Assembly: GCF_900090105.1 (NCBI RefSeq)
Contig: NZ_FMDM01000002.1
Location: forward strand, 540,753-604,752
DNA length: 64,000 nucleotides
DNA from: Micromonospora humi
GTDB taxonomy: Bacteria > Actinomycetota > Actinomycetes > Mycobacteriales > Micromonosporaceae
Reading direction: 5' to 3'
The translations under genes were made by a program, and so were the position numbers. Position 1 is the first letter of the stretch, and every line of letters begins with the position of its first letter. Below, piece by piece: positions 17,421 through 24,832 of this stretch. Below the pieces are notes generated by a model. It was not told where the DNA came from. It did not search any database and saw only the letters and a program-made list of their open reading frames with translations.

Positions 17421-18537
17421 CGCCCCGCCCCGGGGTGCCGGCGTCGACGTAGCGCAGCACCGCACCGACCCCGTCGGTCAGCTCCGGCGCCTCCTCCGGC
17501 GCGAGCACGGTCAGGTCCGCGTCGGTGCCGATCAGCGCGCGCAGCAGCGCGGCGTCGGCGCGTACCTTCTGCGGGTCGGCCACCGACATGTCCGCCAGCT
17601 GCGCCGGGTCGGTGGCGATCTCGGTCGGCTCCGGGCCGACCCACAGCTCGCCGTCGGCGGACGCGTCGTCGACGATCAGCATGGTGTCGACCTGGTTGCG
17701 TTGCAGCGCGGCGACCACCGCGTCGAGCCCGGCGCCGACGTCCTCCTGCACGCCGAAGCGGTCCAGCGCGGCGGCGACCCGCCGGTCGGCGACCTCGGCG
17801 ACGGTCTGCACGGTGAGGTCGTCCATCAGCGTGTCGTCGGCGCCGCCGGTACGCGCGCCGGCGTCCGTGCGGACCAGCACGTCCTGCCAGCGCTCCGGCA
17901 GCTGGGCGGCGATCATGCCGGTGGCCCGGATGTCCCCGGCCACCACGACCACGTCGGCGCCGACGCGCTCGGCCAGGTCGGCGGTGGCGGCCGCCGCGTC
18001 GCCGGCGTTGTGGTGCCAGGCCTCCACGGCGGCGCGCTGGTAGCGGGACTGCGACCAGCCGCCCGGCTGCACGCGGCGCAGCTGCCGGCTCTGCCGGCCG
18101 GTCACGTGGGCCCGCCGGGGCACGCCGCCGGCGCTGACCGCCATCGCGTCCGCGCCGCTCCGGTCGGCCAGCACGCGTACCCAGGCGACCTGCTCGCCGC
18201 GTTGGGCGACCAGCGGCATGGTGTGCGGCAACGCGGCCCAGGTGGCCAGGTCGCGCAGCGGCGGCGCGGAGAGGTACTCGGTGAGCACCACCCGACCCCG
18301 GCTGGCGAAGACCGCGATGCCGTAGTCGCCGGGCATCGGCTCGTGCCGGCGCACCACCTCCTCCACCGCCTCCACGGTGACCTGGTCGGCGCCCTGGGCC
18401 AGCAGGTCGCCCTTGAGCGCCCGCCAGCGCAGGTCGACCTGCGGGCGGGAGTCGTGGGTGTCCCGGGAGGCGTCCAGGTAGACCGAGCACCACGGCCCGG
18501 GACGGTCGTAGAGCGGGCGCAGGAAGGACAGCTGCAT
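17413..18537 (-). CDS. baeRF/Vms1-like protein (eRF1-related, possible peptidyl-tRNA hydrolase)
   Basis: 374 aa, resembling the mycobacterial Rv2629 type of bacterial archaeo-eukaryotic release factor-like proteins. The N-terminal region (LRPLYDRPGPWCSVYLDASRDTHD) is typical, then HVTGRQSRQLRRVQPGGWSQSRYQRAAVEAWHHN marks the eRF1-like core, and DVVVVAGDIRATGMIAAQL the following α/β domain. Relatives are proposed to act on stalled ribosome products or in stress adaptation. It starts at ATG 18537 and overlaps the TPP enzyme gene by 8 nt. A divergent gene for a small membrane protein begins 160 bp away. Confidence 0.75.
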   Translation of the reverse strand: MQLSFLRPLYDRPGPWCSVYLDASRDTHDSRPQVDLRWRALKGDLLAQGADQVTVEAVEEVVRRHEPMPGDYGIAVFASRGRVVLTEYLSAPPLRDLATWAALPHTMPLVAQRGEQVAWVRVLADRSGADAMAVSAGGVPRRAHVTGRQSRQLRRVQPGGWSQSRYQRAAVEAWHHNAGDAAAATADLAERVGADVVVVAGDIRATGMIAAQLPERWQDVLVRTDAGARTGGADDTLMDDLTVQTVAEVADRRVAAALDRFGVQEDVGAGLDAVVAALQRNQVDTMLIVDDASADGELWVGPEPTEIATDPAQLADMSVADPQKVRADAALLRALIGTDADLTVLAPEEAPELTDGVGAVLRYVDAGTPGRGDG

Positions 18538-18698
18538 GCTCGACCCCTTTCCAGCTCGGCCGCACGCATACCCGCACCCCGGCCGATGTCACCTGCACCC
18601 ACTGCACCCGGACCGGGCCGTGACCGCCGTTCATTCACGTCGTTCAACCCGAAGGATCGATACCATCTGTGCACGCAACGGAACTCTCGGTGGTGAAC

Positions 18699-19238
18699 AT
18701 GGACACGGACCTGCACACCCGACGCCCGGCACATCCGACCGAACGCGTCGTCACCGGACGCCTGGTCCGGCTGATGGAGGGCTACGCCCGCGAGGTACGC
18801 GTGGGCCAGCCGGTGCTGGTCGCGGTGCTGACCGCCGCCGGGGTGATGGGGCTGCTGCTACGGGTGGTCCGCGCGCTGCTCAGCAACGGCGGCGGGGGTG
18901 CCAGACGCAGCTTCAAGGACCTGAAGAAGGGGCCCGAGTTCCTGGTCACCCCGGTGCGGGTCCGCGACACCACGGACCGGCTGGTCGAGGTGGAGCTGCA
19001 CGGCCACCTGCCGCAGAGCGCGCTGCACCCCGGCGACCACGTCCAGCTCACGCTGCGCGCGCAGCGCGACCCCGACCTGCCGCCCCGGATCGAGCGGATC
19101 GTCAACCTGACCACCGGGCAGCTGCTCACCCCGCGTACCGCGACGCTCTGGTCCCACCTGGGCCCGGCGCTGCTGCTCCAGGCGCTGCTCGGCGCGTTCC
19201 TCGTGCTCGCCGTCGCCGCCTGCTCCGCGCTGACGTGA
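18699..19238 (+). CDS. Unknown protein with two membrane helices
   Basis: 179 aa from the ATG at 18699 (MDTDLHTRRPAHPTER), preceded by GGTGGTGAAC; upstream in-frame GTGs at 18669 and 18690 are alternatives. One hydrophobic segment lies near residue 45 (PVLVAVLTAAGVMGLLLRVV) and another at the C-terminus (LGPALLLQALLGAFLVLAVAACSAL), with a β-rich hydrophilic stretch between them. Not a family I recognise. Stop TGA at 19236-19238 runs directly into palindrome copy 3. Confidence 0.6.
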   Translation: MDTDLHTRRPAHPTERVVTGRLVRLMEGYAREVRVGQPVLVAVLTAAGVMGLLLRVVRALLSNGGGGARRSFKDLKKGPEFLVTPVRVRDTTDRLVEVELHGHLPQSALHPGDHVQLTLRAQRDPDLPPRIERIVNLTTGQLLTPRTATLWSHLGPALLLQALLGAFLVLAVAACSALT

Positions 19239-19290
19239 AAGGCGGGGCCCCTCTTAACGTTTTCGGTAGAGGCGGGGGCCCTTCTTAACC
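19238..19290 (+). repeat. GGGGCCCC/TTAACG palindrome, copy 3, shared by two convergent stops
   Basis: Begins at the last base of the plus-strand TGA (19236-19238) and ends over the minus-strand TAA (19285-19287) of the DUF3817 gene, which is read from the element's own TTAAC tail. The loop is TTAACGTTTTCGGTAGAG. It is the whole intergenic region between the two genes. Confidence 0.8.
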
Positions 19291-19632
19291 ACCGACGCCG
19301 GTGAGGGTGCGCTCGGCAGGTGCGGCTGCGGGGGCGTCGAGAAGGCCGCGCCGGCGCGCCCACCGCTCGAACAGCACGGTGGCGAACGGGGGGACGGCGC
19401 TGGCCAGCGCCAGCCCGGTCCGCACCAGGGACCAGCGGCGGCGCCGGGCCACCACGAGGACCAGCAGCCCGTACGCCACGAAGAGCGCGCCGTGGATCGG
19501 GCCGAACACCTGCACGCCGATCTCGTTGCGCGGCGGTCCGTACTTGACCGCCATGCCGGCCAGCAGCGCCGCCCACGAGCACGCCTCGGCGATCGCCGCC
19601 ACCACGAACGCCCGGATCCACCCGTCGCGCAT
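19285..19632 (-). CDS. DUF3817 membrane protein
   Basis: 115-aa membrane protein with three hydrophobic segments: FVVAAIAEACSWAALLAGMAV, GPIHGALFVAYGLLVLVVA and TGLALASAVPPFATVLFE. The patterns AEACSW, KYGPPRNEIGVQVFGPIHG and PPFATVLFERW are characteristic of the DUF3817 family. Function unknown. ATG 19632 is preferred (GGAGGGGG about 7 nt upstream) over GTG 19638. Its stop codon is inside palindrome copy 3. Confidence 0.8.
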   Translation of the reverse strand: MRDGWIRAFVVAAIAEACSWAALLAGMAVKYGPPRNEIGVQVFGPIHGALFVAYGLLVLVVARRRRWSLVRTGLALASAVPPFATVLFERWARRRGLLDAPAAAPAERTLTGVGG

Positions 19633-19687
19633 CGCCACTCCCCCTCCGAACCGGCGGCCATCGTAGCCGCCCCAGCTGTGACCAGGT

Positions 19688-19741
19688 GTTAAAAGGGGCC
19701 CCCGCCTATGCAGAAGGCGTTAAGCGGGGGCCCCTCCTTAC
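19688..19741 (-). repeat. GGGGCCCC/TTAACGC palindrome, copy 4, in a divergent promoter region
   Basis: Inverted copy (TTAACGCCTTCTGCATAG core on the minus strand), flanked by GTTAA and CTTAC. Unlike the other copies it does not follow a stop codon: it sits between the start of DUF3817 (minus) and the ligase gene (plus). Confidence 0.75.
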
Positions 19742-19775
19742 CCGCACAGCGGGTGAGGGAGGGCGTTTTTGGGTA

Positions 19776-19802
19776 CAGGAAAGGTCCTTCGGGCCTTTCC
19801 TG
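19776..19802 (+). promoter_or_regulatory. Strong hairpin upstream of the glutamate-cysteine ligase-like gene
   Basis: A 12-bp stem with one G-U pair (19776-19787 with 19791-19802) closes on the triloop TTC, 53 nt before the ATG at 19855. A short T-run (19766-19770) lies on its 5' side, not its 3' side, so it is not a plus-strand intrinsic terminator. It may be a leader structure or attenuator. Confidence 0.45.
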
Positions 19803-19854
19803 ACCGGCCGCTCCGTGCCAGGTTGGGAGAACCAACGGTGACAAGGCGGTGACC

Positions 19855-21333
19855 ATGGGCGAGGACGTCGGCGCGCGCACCTTCAGCCGGGAGGATCGGG
19901 CCCGCTACCGGGAGAAGGTCCGGCGGTGCCTGGACGTCTTCGCGGAGATGCTGCGCGAGTCCCGGTTCGACGTGGAGCGGCCGATGACCGGGCTGGAGAT
20001 CGAGCTGAACCTGGTCGACGACGCCTTCGACCCGGCCATGCGCAACGCGGACGCGCTGGAGGCGATCGCCGACGAGGATTTCCAGACCGAGCTGGGCCGG
20101 TTCAACGTGGAGATCAACGTGGCGCCGCGCCGGCTCGCCGGCACCGGCACCGCCCAGTTCGAGGAGCACGTGCGAGCCAGCCTGAACGCGGCCGAGCAGA
20201 AGGCTCGCACGGTCGGCGCGCACATGGTGATGATCGGTGTGCTGCCGACGTTGCGCCCGGAGCACCTGACCGCCGAGACGCTCTCCACCAACCCGCGTTA
20301 CGCGCTGCTCAACGAGCAGATCCTCGCCGCCCGGGGCGAGGATCTGCCGATCTCGATCAGCGGGGTGGAGCGGCTGGCCACCACCGCCGACAGCATCACG
20401 CCGGAGGCGGCCTGCACCAGCACCCAGTTCCACCTCCAGGTCAGCCCGGCGCAGTTCGCCGACTACTGGAACGCGGCCCAGGCGGTCGCCGGCATCCAGG
20501 TGGCGCTCGGCGCGAACTCGCCGCTGTTCTTCGGCCGGGAGCTGTGGCGGGAGACCCGCGTGCCGCTGTTCCAGCAGGCCACCGACACCCGGGCGGAGGA
20601 GATCAAGGCCCAGGGGGTACGCCCGCGGGTGTGGTTCGGGGAACGCTGGATCACCTCGGTGTTCGACCTGTTCGAGGAGAACGTGCGCTACTTCCCGGCA
20701 CTGCTGCCGGTCTGCGACCCGGAGGACCCGGCGGCGACGCTGGCCAGCGGCGGCGTGCCGAAGCTGGCCGAGCTGCGACTGCACAACGGCACCATCTACC
20801 GCTGGAACCGGCCGGTCTACGACGTGCTGCGCGGGCGGCCGCACCTGCGGGTGGAGAACCGGGTGCTGCCGGCCGGCCCGACCGTGCTGGACACTGTCGC
20901 CAACGGCGCGTTCTACTTCGGCCTGGTCCGGGCGCTGGCCGAGTCGGACCGTCCGCTGTGGTCGCAGATGTCGTTCAGCGCCGCGGAGGAGAACTTCAAC
21001 GCGTGTTCCCGGCACGGTATCGACGCCCAGGTGTTCTGGCCCGGGCTCGGTTACCTGCCGGTGACCGAGTTGGTGCTGCGCCGACTGCTGCCGATGGCCC
21101 ACCACGGGCTGGACCGGTGGGGGCTGGACCCGGCCGAGCGGGACCGGCTGCTGGGCATCATCGAGCAGCGCTGCCTGACCGGCCGCAACGGCGCGACGTG
21201 GCAGGTGGAGACGCTGCACCGGCTGGAGTCCGCCGACCACCTGGACCGGCCGGCCGCGCTGCGCGAGGTGGTCCGCCACTACGTCGACCTCATGCACAGC
21301 AACCGCCCCGTCCACGAGTGGCCGATCCCCTGA
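19855..21333 (+). CDS. Glutamate-cysteine ligase family protein
   Basis: 492 aa. The conserved start RPMTGLEIELNLVDDAFDP and GRFNVEINVAPRRLAG, then AACTSTQFHLQVSP, ALGANSPLFFGRELWRETR and LHNGTIYRWNRPVYD, show the ATP-grasp-like GCS fold of the glutamate-cysteine ligase family. Such enzymes couple ATP to amide bond formation with a glutamate carboxylate. In Actinobacteria, which use mycothiol, relatives include EgtA of ergothioneine synthesis, but no other egt gene is seen here, so the product is unresolved. ATG 19855 has AAGGCGG 5 nt upstream; GTG 19849 is an alternative. Confidence 0.8.
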   Translation: MGEDVGARTFSREDRARYREKVRRCLDVFAEMLRESRFDVERPMTGLEIELNLVDDAFDPAMRNADALEAIADEDFQTELGRFNVEINVAPRRLAGTGTAQFEEHVRASLNAAEQKARTVGAHMVMIGVLPTLRPEHLTAETLSTNPRYALLNEQILAARGEDLPISISGVERLATTADSITPEAACTSTQFHLQVSPAQFADYWNAAQAVAGIQVALGANSPLFFGRELWRETRVPLFQQATDTRAEEIKAQGVRPRVWFGERWITSVFDLFEENVRYFPALLPVCDPEDPAATLASGGVPKLAELRLHNGTIYRWNRPVYDVLRGRPHLRVENRVLPAGPTVLDTVANGAFYFGLVRALAESDRPLWSQMSFSAAEENFNACSRHGIDAQVFWPGLGYLPVTELVLRRLLPMAHHGLDRWGLDPAERDRLLGIIEQRCLTGRNGATWQVETLHRLESADHLDRPAALREVVRHYVDLMHSNRPVHEWPIP

Positions 21334-21382
21334 ACGGGTTCGGGGCCGTCCCCCGTCACCCGGGGGACGGCCCTGGTGCGGT

Positions 21383-22282
21383 CTACGCGGTCGCGCAGAT
21401 CGCGTACGACGTCAGGTTCCAGTTGCCGGCGAAGGCGTCCTCCTCGTAGGCGCCCGAGGTGATCGAGGTGGGCGCGGTGACGGTGCTGCCGTTGGGCCGG
21501 AAGTCGTCCACGACCGCCTCTCCGGTGGCGCCGTTGAGCGCGTAGCCGGCCCCGGTGAGCACCTTGCCCGCCGGGCAGGGCGCGACGGCGCTGCGGAAGT
21601 CGCTGGAGCTGGTCGCGCTGGTCACGGTGGCCCGGACCAGCCCGGGGACCGGGTTGGCGCAGATCGCGTACCCGGTGAGGCTCCAGTTGCCGGCGAACGG
21701 GTCGGCCTCGTACGCGTCCACGGTGAGCGCGGTGGGTGCGGTGGCTGGTCCGCCGTTGGGCCGCAGGTCGTCCACCACCGCCTCACCGGTCGCGCCGTTG
21801 AGTTCGTATCCGGTGCCGGTGAGCACCTTGCCGGCCGGGCAGGACAGGATGGCGCTGCGGAAGTCGTTCGAGTTGCTCGCGCTGGTCACGGTGGCCCGGA
21901 CCAGCCCGGGGACCGGGTTGGCGCAGATCGCGTACGCGGTGAGGCTCCAGTTGCCGGCGAACGGGTCGGCCTCGTACGCCCCGACCGTGACCGCGGTGGG
22001 GGCGGTGGCCACGCCGCCGTTGGGCCGCAGGTCGTCCACGATCGCCTCACCGGCGGCGCCGGTGAGTTCGTAGCCGGTGCCGGTGAGCACCTTGCCGGCC
22101 GGGCAGGTCGCGGTGACGGTCCGGAAGTCGTTCGAGTTGGTGGCGCTGACCGCGGAGATCCGCACCAGACCGGGGACGGCGGCGGAGGCCGGCATGGCGG
22201 GGGCGACCGCCACGACCGCGGTGGCGCCGCAGAGGGCGAGGGCGACCGTGGCACGGCGCCACGGTCCGTGGTGCTCTGACAT
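21383..22282 (-). CDS. Secreted protein of three 88-residue tandem repeats
   Basis: 299 aa. ATG 22282 (MSEHHGPWRRATV) has AAGGAG 7 nt upstream. Residues 1-35 form a signal peptide (RRATVALALCGATAVVAVAP, AxA site near PASA-A). Residues 36-299 are exactly three 88-aa repeats, each starting VPGLVR and containing CPAGKVLTG, VVDDLRPNG or a close variant, and FAGNW, and ending YAICA. Each has two Cys, likely one disulfide per repeat. Similar CPAGK-type domains occur in exported actinobacterial proteins of unknown role. The gene is monocistronic, with a 254-bp divergent region upstream. Confidence 0.8.
   Translation of the reverse strand: MSEHHGPWRRATVALALCGATAVVAVAPAMPASAAVPGLVRISAVSATNSNDFRTVTATCPAGKVLTGTGYELTGAAGEAIVDDLRPNGGVATAPTAVTVGAYEADPFAGNWSLTAYAICANPVPGLVRATVTSASNSNDFRSAILSCPAGKVLTGTGYELNGATGEAVVDDLRPNGGPATAPTALTVDAYEADPFAGNWSLTGYAICANPVPGLVRATVTSATSSSDFRSAVAPCPAGKVLTGAGYALNGATGEAVVDDFRPNGSTVTAPTSITSGAYEEDAFAGNWNLTSYAICATA
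21386..22177 (-). repeat. Three 264-bp in-frame tandem repeats
   Basis: Units at 22177-21914, 21913-21650 and 21649-21386, with no spacer. The units are very similar at DNA level, including many synonymous positions, so the array arose by recent duplication or is homogenised by gene conversion. The third unit, next to the stop, is the most diverged. Confidence 0.85.
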
Positions 22283-22536
22283 GGGTTTGCTCCTTGTGCA
22301 CGCCCGGCCGGGCGCACAGACGCCGGGCCGGTGACTTTCGGTATGGGCCACATACGTTAAGTAACCACGCGACCAGGCGTTACCCAAGATCTGACCACGC
22401 TGGGTAATCGACAGTTACCTTCCGTGGCCGAGGCAACCGGCCTACCATCGCCCGTCCCGCGCCCGGGTGACCTGCTGCGGCGCACTAGCATCGATCTCGC
22501 ACGGCCGGGGCGTGGCCCGGCCGGAACGGGGGGCCG

Positions 22537-22995
22537 ATGGGCACGGCGGAACGGCCACCGCCCGGCCGGTGGGCCGACGCACCGCGGTGGGTCCGGGCCG
22601 TCGTGGTCGCTGCCGCCTGCGTCTTCGCGTACGGGGGCGTCGTGCACCTGGGCGACCTGCTCGGTGTCCGGCCGGGTGGCCCTGGCCCGTCCACACCCGC
22701 CTGGCTGTTGCTCTCCTTCACCTCGCTGACGGTCCTCGATCCGGTCGCGGCGGCGCTGCTGGCGCTGCGCCGGATCGAGGGCCTGACGCTGGGCTGCGTG
22801 GTGCTCGCCAGCGACGCGGTCGCCAACGGGTACGCCAACTACGCGCTGGACACGACGCCGGGGATCACGCCGGGCCGCATCGGACAGGCCGTCATCACGC
22901 TGCTCGCGGTCGGTCTGGTCGCGGTGGCGCCGACGGTCGCGCCCTGGCTGCGCCGCCCCGCGCACCCGGACGCCGTCAGCCGGCGACAGCGGTGA
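22537..22995 (+). CDS. Small multi-pass membrane protein, unknown function
   Basis: 152 aa with four hydrophobic segments (VRAVVVAAACVFAYGGVVHLG; WLLLSFTSLTVLDPVAAALLAL; LGCVVLASDAVANGYANYA; IGQAVITLLAVGLVAVAPTV). I do not recognise the family. ATG 22537 follows GGAACGGGGGGCCG. Its 3' end overlaps the opposite-strand DUF6518 gene by 20 bp. Confidence 0.65.
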   Translation: MGTAERPPPGRWADAPRWVRAVVVAAACVFAYGGVVHLGDLLGVRPGGPGPSTPAWLLLSFTSLTVLDPVAAALLALRRIEGLTLGCVVLASDAVANGYANYALDTTPGITPGRIGQAVITLLAVGLVAVAPTVAPWLRRPAHPDAVSRRQR

Positions 22996-23584
22996 ACGTG
23001 AACGTGCCGAGGACGGCCAGCGGGAGCGCCACGACCGCGGCGAGCAGTCGCACCCGCAGGGTGCGGCCGACCAGTTCCAGCAGCAGCGCGGCGAGCCCGA
23101 GGTCGATGACCACGTTCCACCACGCGCCCGGGTAGCCGGCCCGGGCCCTGCCGACGAAGCGCAGCGCCTCCTCGACGAACACGGCCGCGGGCAGCGCGAC
23201 CGCCACCACTCGCCGCCACCCGGACGTACGCGCCCAGACGCCGGCCGCGCCGAACACCACGCCCGCGAGCACACCGGACGCCATCCAGAGCAACGACGTG
23301 GGCGCGGTGATCACGGCCAGGTCGTCGCCCTGGAGCAGCGCCGCCGCCAGGTAGTAGCTGGGCACGGCGACGACCAGCAGGACCACGCCCGCCACCGCCG
23401 CCCGCCACACGCCCGTCCGGACCCACAAGCCGAGCGCGAACGCGGCGACCGCCCAGGTGGCGGTGGAGTTGCCGAGTTCGGCGAGCGGGTAGGGCACCCA
23501 CTTGATCCAGACGAAGTCGAGGAAGCCGAGCAGGAAGCCGGCGACGGGGGTGACGAGCGCCAGCATGCGGCGTGCGGGTGGCAT
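22976..23584 (-). CDS. DUF6518-type membrane protein
   Basis: 202 aa from ATG 23584 (MPPARRMLALVTPVAG). Six hydrophobic segments span most of the chain, with FLDFVWIKWVPYPLAELGNSTATW and PSYYLAAALLQGDDLAV between helices, a pattern I associate with DUF6518 (moderate confidence). No function is known. The start is chosen because a TATGCT hexamer lies 7 nt upstream, giving a leaderless promoter; ATG 23596 is the longest-frame alternative. It overlaps the convergent membrane gene by 20 bp. Confidence 0.65.
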   Translation of the reverse strand: MPPARRMLALVTPVAGFLLGFLDFVWIKWVPYPLAELGNSTATWAVAAFALGLWVRTGVWRAAVAGVVLLVVAVPSYYLAAALLQGDDLAVITAPTSLLWMASGVLAGVVFGAAGVWARTSGWRRVVAVALPAAVFVEEALRFVGRARAGYPGAWWNVVIDLGLAALLLELVGRTLRVRLLAAVVALPLAVLGTFTFTAVAG

Positions 23585-23591
23585 GGCGGCG

Positions 23592-23607
23592 AGCATACTC
23601 GGTATGC
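23592..23607 (-). promoter_or_regulatory. Leaderless -10 hexamer overlapped by a perfect dyad operator
   Basis: TATGCT (minus strand, 23597-23592) is 7 nt before ATG 23584. The dyad GCATAC-TCG-GTATGC at 23593-23607 covers most of the hexamer. A bound dimeric repressor would block the promoter. The regulator is unknown. Confidence 0.45.
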
Positions 23608-23641
23608 ATCTCGCGTGGCCGGCCGGCCCCTGCCGGTGCGG

Positions 23642-24289
23642 TCAGGCCGGCGCGCAGCGCTCCCGCAGCGTGGGCACGCCGGGCCCGGTCAGGTCGTCGC
23701 AGAAGGACGCGCGCCCCGCCATCGCCATGGTCAGGGCAAGCGTGGTGCCGCTGACCAGCGGGCCGCCCCCGACGGCGAACGGCCCGTCGGTCGCCGCCGC
23801 CCGCAGTCCCGCCACAGCGGTGCGCCCGGACACCGTGAAGTCCCGCGCCGCGAAGAAGCGGGCGACCGGCGTGACGGCCTCGACCGCCGGCGTCCGGTCG
23901 AGGCCGAGCGGCCGCCGGATGTCCTGGGCGTGCACGACCACCTCGCCGAGCCACGCCTCGGTCGGGCCGAACGTCGACGTGGTGCTGCGCACGATCCGGC
24001 GGAACCGGGCCAGGGTCTCCCCCGGGTCGGCGCCCCGGTGCTCGGCCAGGCGGCGGTCGTTGTGCAGGTCGAAGTCGAACCGGGCGCCCAGCACGCTGGC
24101 CAGCCAGCGGACCCGGCCGAGGCTGGCCGCCGCGGTCAGGTGCGCGACCACCTCCTCCACCGTCCACCTGCCGCACAACGAACGCCGCGCCCACTGCGCC
24201 GCGTCGAGCCCGGCCAGGTCGTCGGCGAGAGCGGCCCGCTCGGCGTGCGCGAGCGCCCACAGGTCTGCGCGGGAAAGCGTGTCGGACAC
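23642..24289 (-). CDS. Maleylpyruvate isomerase/DinB-fold family protein (mycothiol-dependent type)
   Basis: 215 aa from GTG 24289 (VSDTLSRADLWALAHAER), with GGAGG 5 nt upstream; ATG 24301 is an alternative. The pattern LAGLDAAQWARRSLCGRWTVEEVVAHL, FDLHNDRRLAEH and AWLGEVVVHAQDIRRPLG matches the actinobacterial maleylpyruvate isomerase-like (TIGR03083) four-helix proteins. Conserved His at the ends of the first, second and third helices are the metal ligands in this fold. Members include mycothiol-dependent isomerases and many of unknown substrate. Confidence 0.8.
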   Translation of the reverse strand: MSDTLSRADLWALAHAERAALADDLAGLDAAQWARRSLCGRWTVEEVVAHLTAAASLGRVRWLASVLGARFDFDLHNDRRLAEHRGADPGETLARFRRIVRSTTSTFGPTEAWLGEVVVHAQDIRRPLGLDRTPAVEAVTPVARFFAARDFTVSGRTAVAGLRAAATDGPFAVGGGPLVSGTTLALTMAMAGRASFCDDLTGPGVPTLRERCAPA

Positions 24290-24413
24290 GGAAGCCTCCA
24301 AGGGGTCGAGCTGTCCCCGTGAGGACCGCGCTCCGGCCCCGGACTCATCGGCGCGGCGGTCAGCGGGTCGGCTGACGGGCCACCGACTTCACGATCGAGC
24401 CACCGACCGCATG

Positions 24414-24458
24414 ACGACGATCGCCCCGCGACCGGAGTGGTGGCGGGGCGATCGTCGT
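24414..24458 (-). terminator. Perfect 16-bp hairpin downstream of the small ORF at 24.5 kb
   Basis: Arms 24414-24429 and 24443-24458 pair perfectly around a 13-nt loop, 15 bp beyond the stop codon of the minus-strand ORF at 24473. It is a strong terminator candidate without a U-run. Confidence 0.7.
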
Positions 24459-24472
24459 GCGATCCGGCCCAT

Positions 24473-24694
24473 CTACGTGAGCGATGCCTTGACGGCGTCG
24501 ACGGTGCGGATCATCTGCTCGTACCGCTCGAAACCCGCGTCGACGGCGGCGAGGTCCACGCCGCAGTCGCGTTGCCGCTGCCGCAGCAGATCCTCGTCCA
24601 GGTCGATCGGGAACGCCACCGGGTCGAGACCGGTGGCCCAGGGCACCTCGTCCTCCTCGATCCGGAGCCAGCCGCCCTCGTCGAGGACCAGCAC
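24473..24694 (-). CDS. Small acidic protein, possibly a truncated gene remnant
   Basis: 73 aa from GTG 24694 (MLVLDEGGWLRIEEDEVPW), acidic, no membrane segment, unrecognised. The same frame continues upstream for about 20 more protein-like codons (LAPLFDQWTRGVGEG) to a TGA near 24761 without a usable start. It may therefore be the 3' part of a gene that lost its N-terminus, or it may start at a non-standard codon. A strong terminator hairpin follows its stop, which supports a real gene end. Confidence 0.4.
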   Translation of the reverse strand: MLVLDEGGWLRIEEDEVPWATGLDPVAFPIDLDEDLLRQRQRDCGVDLAAVDAGFERYEQMIRTVDAVKASLT

Positions 24695-24832
24695 CCCCTC
24701 GCCGACGCCTCGGGTCCACTGGTCGAACAGCGGGGCGAGGCTGACGGCGAGACGGGGCGGCGCTCAGTTCACCGGTCGCACCGGCGCGTGATCGACGTCA
24801 GGAACCCGTCGTGGCGCGGTCGGAGCCTCGGG

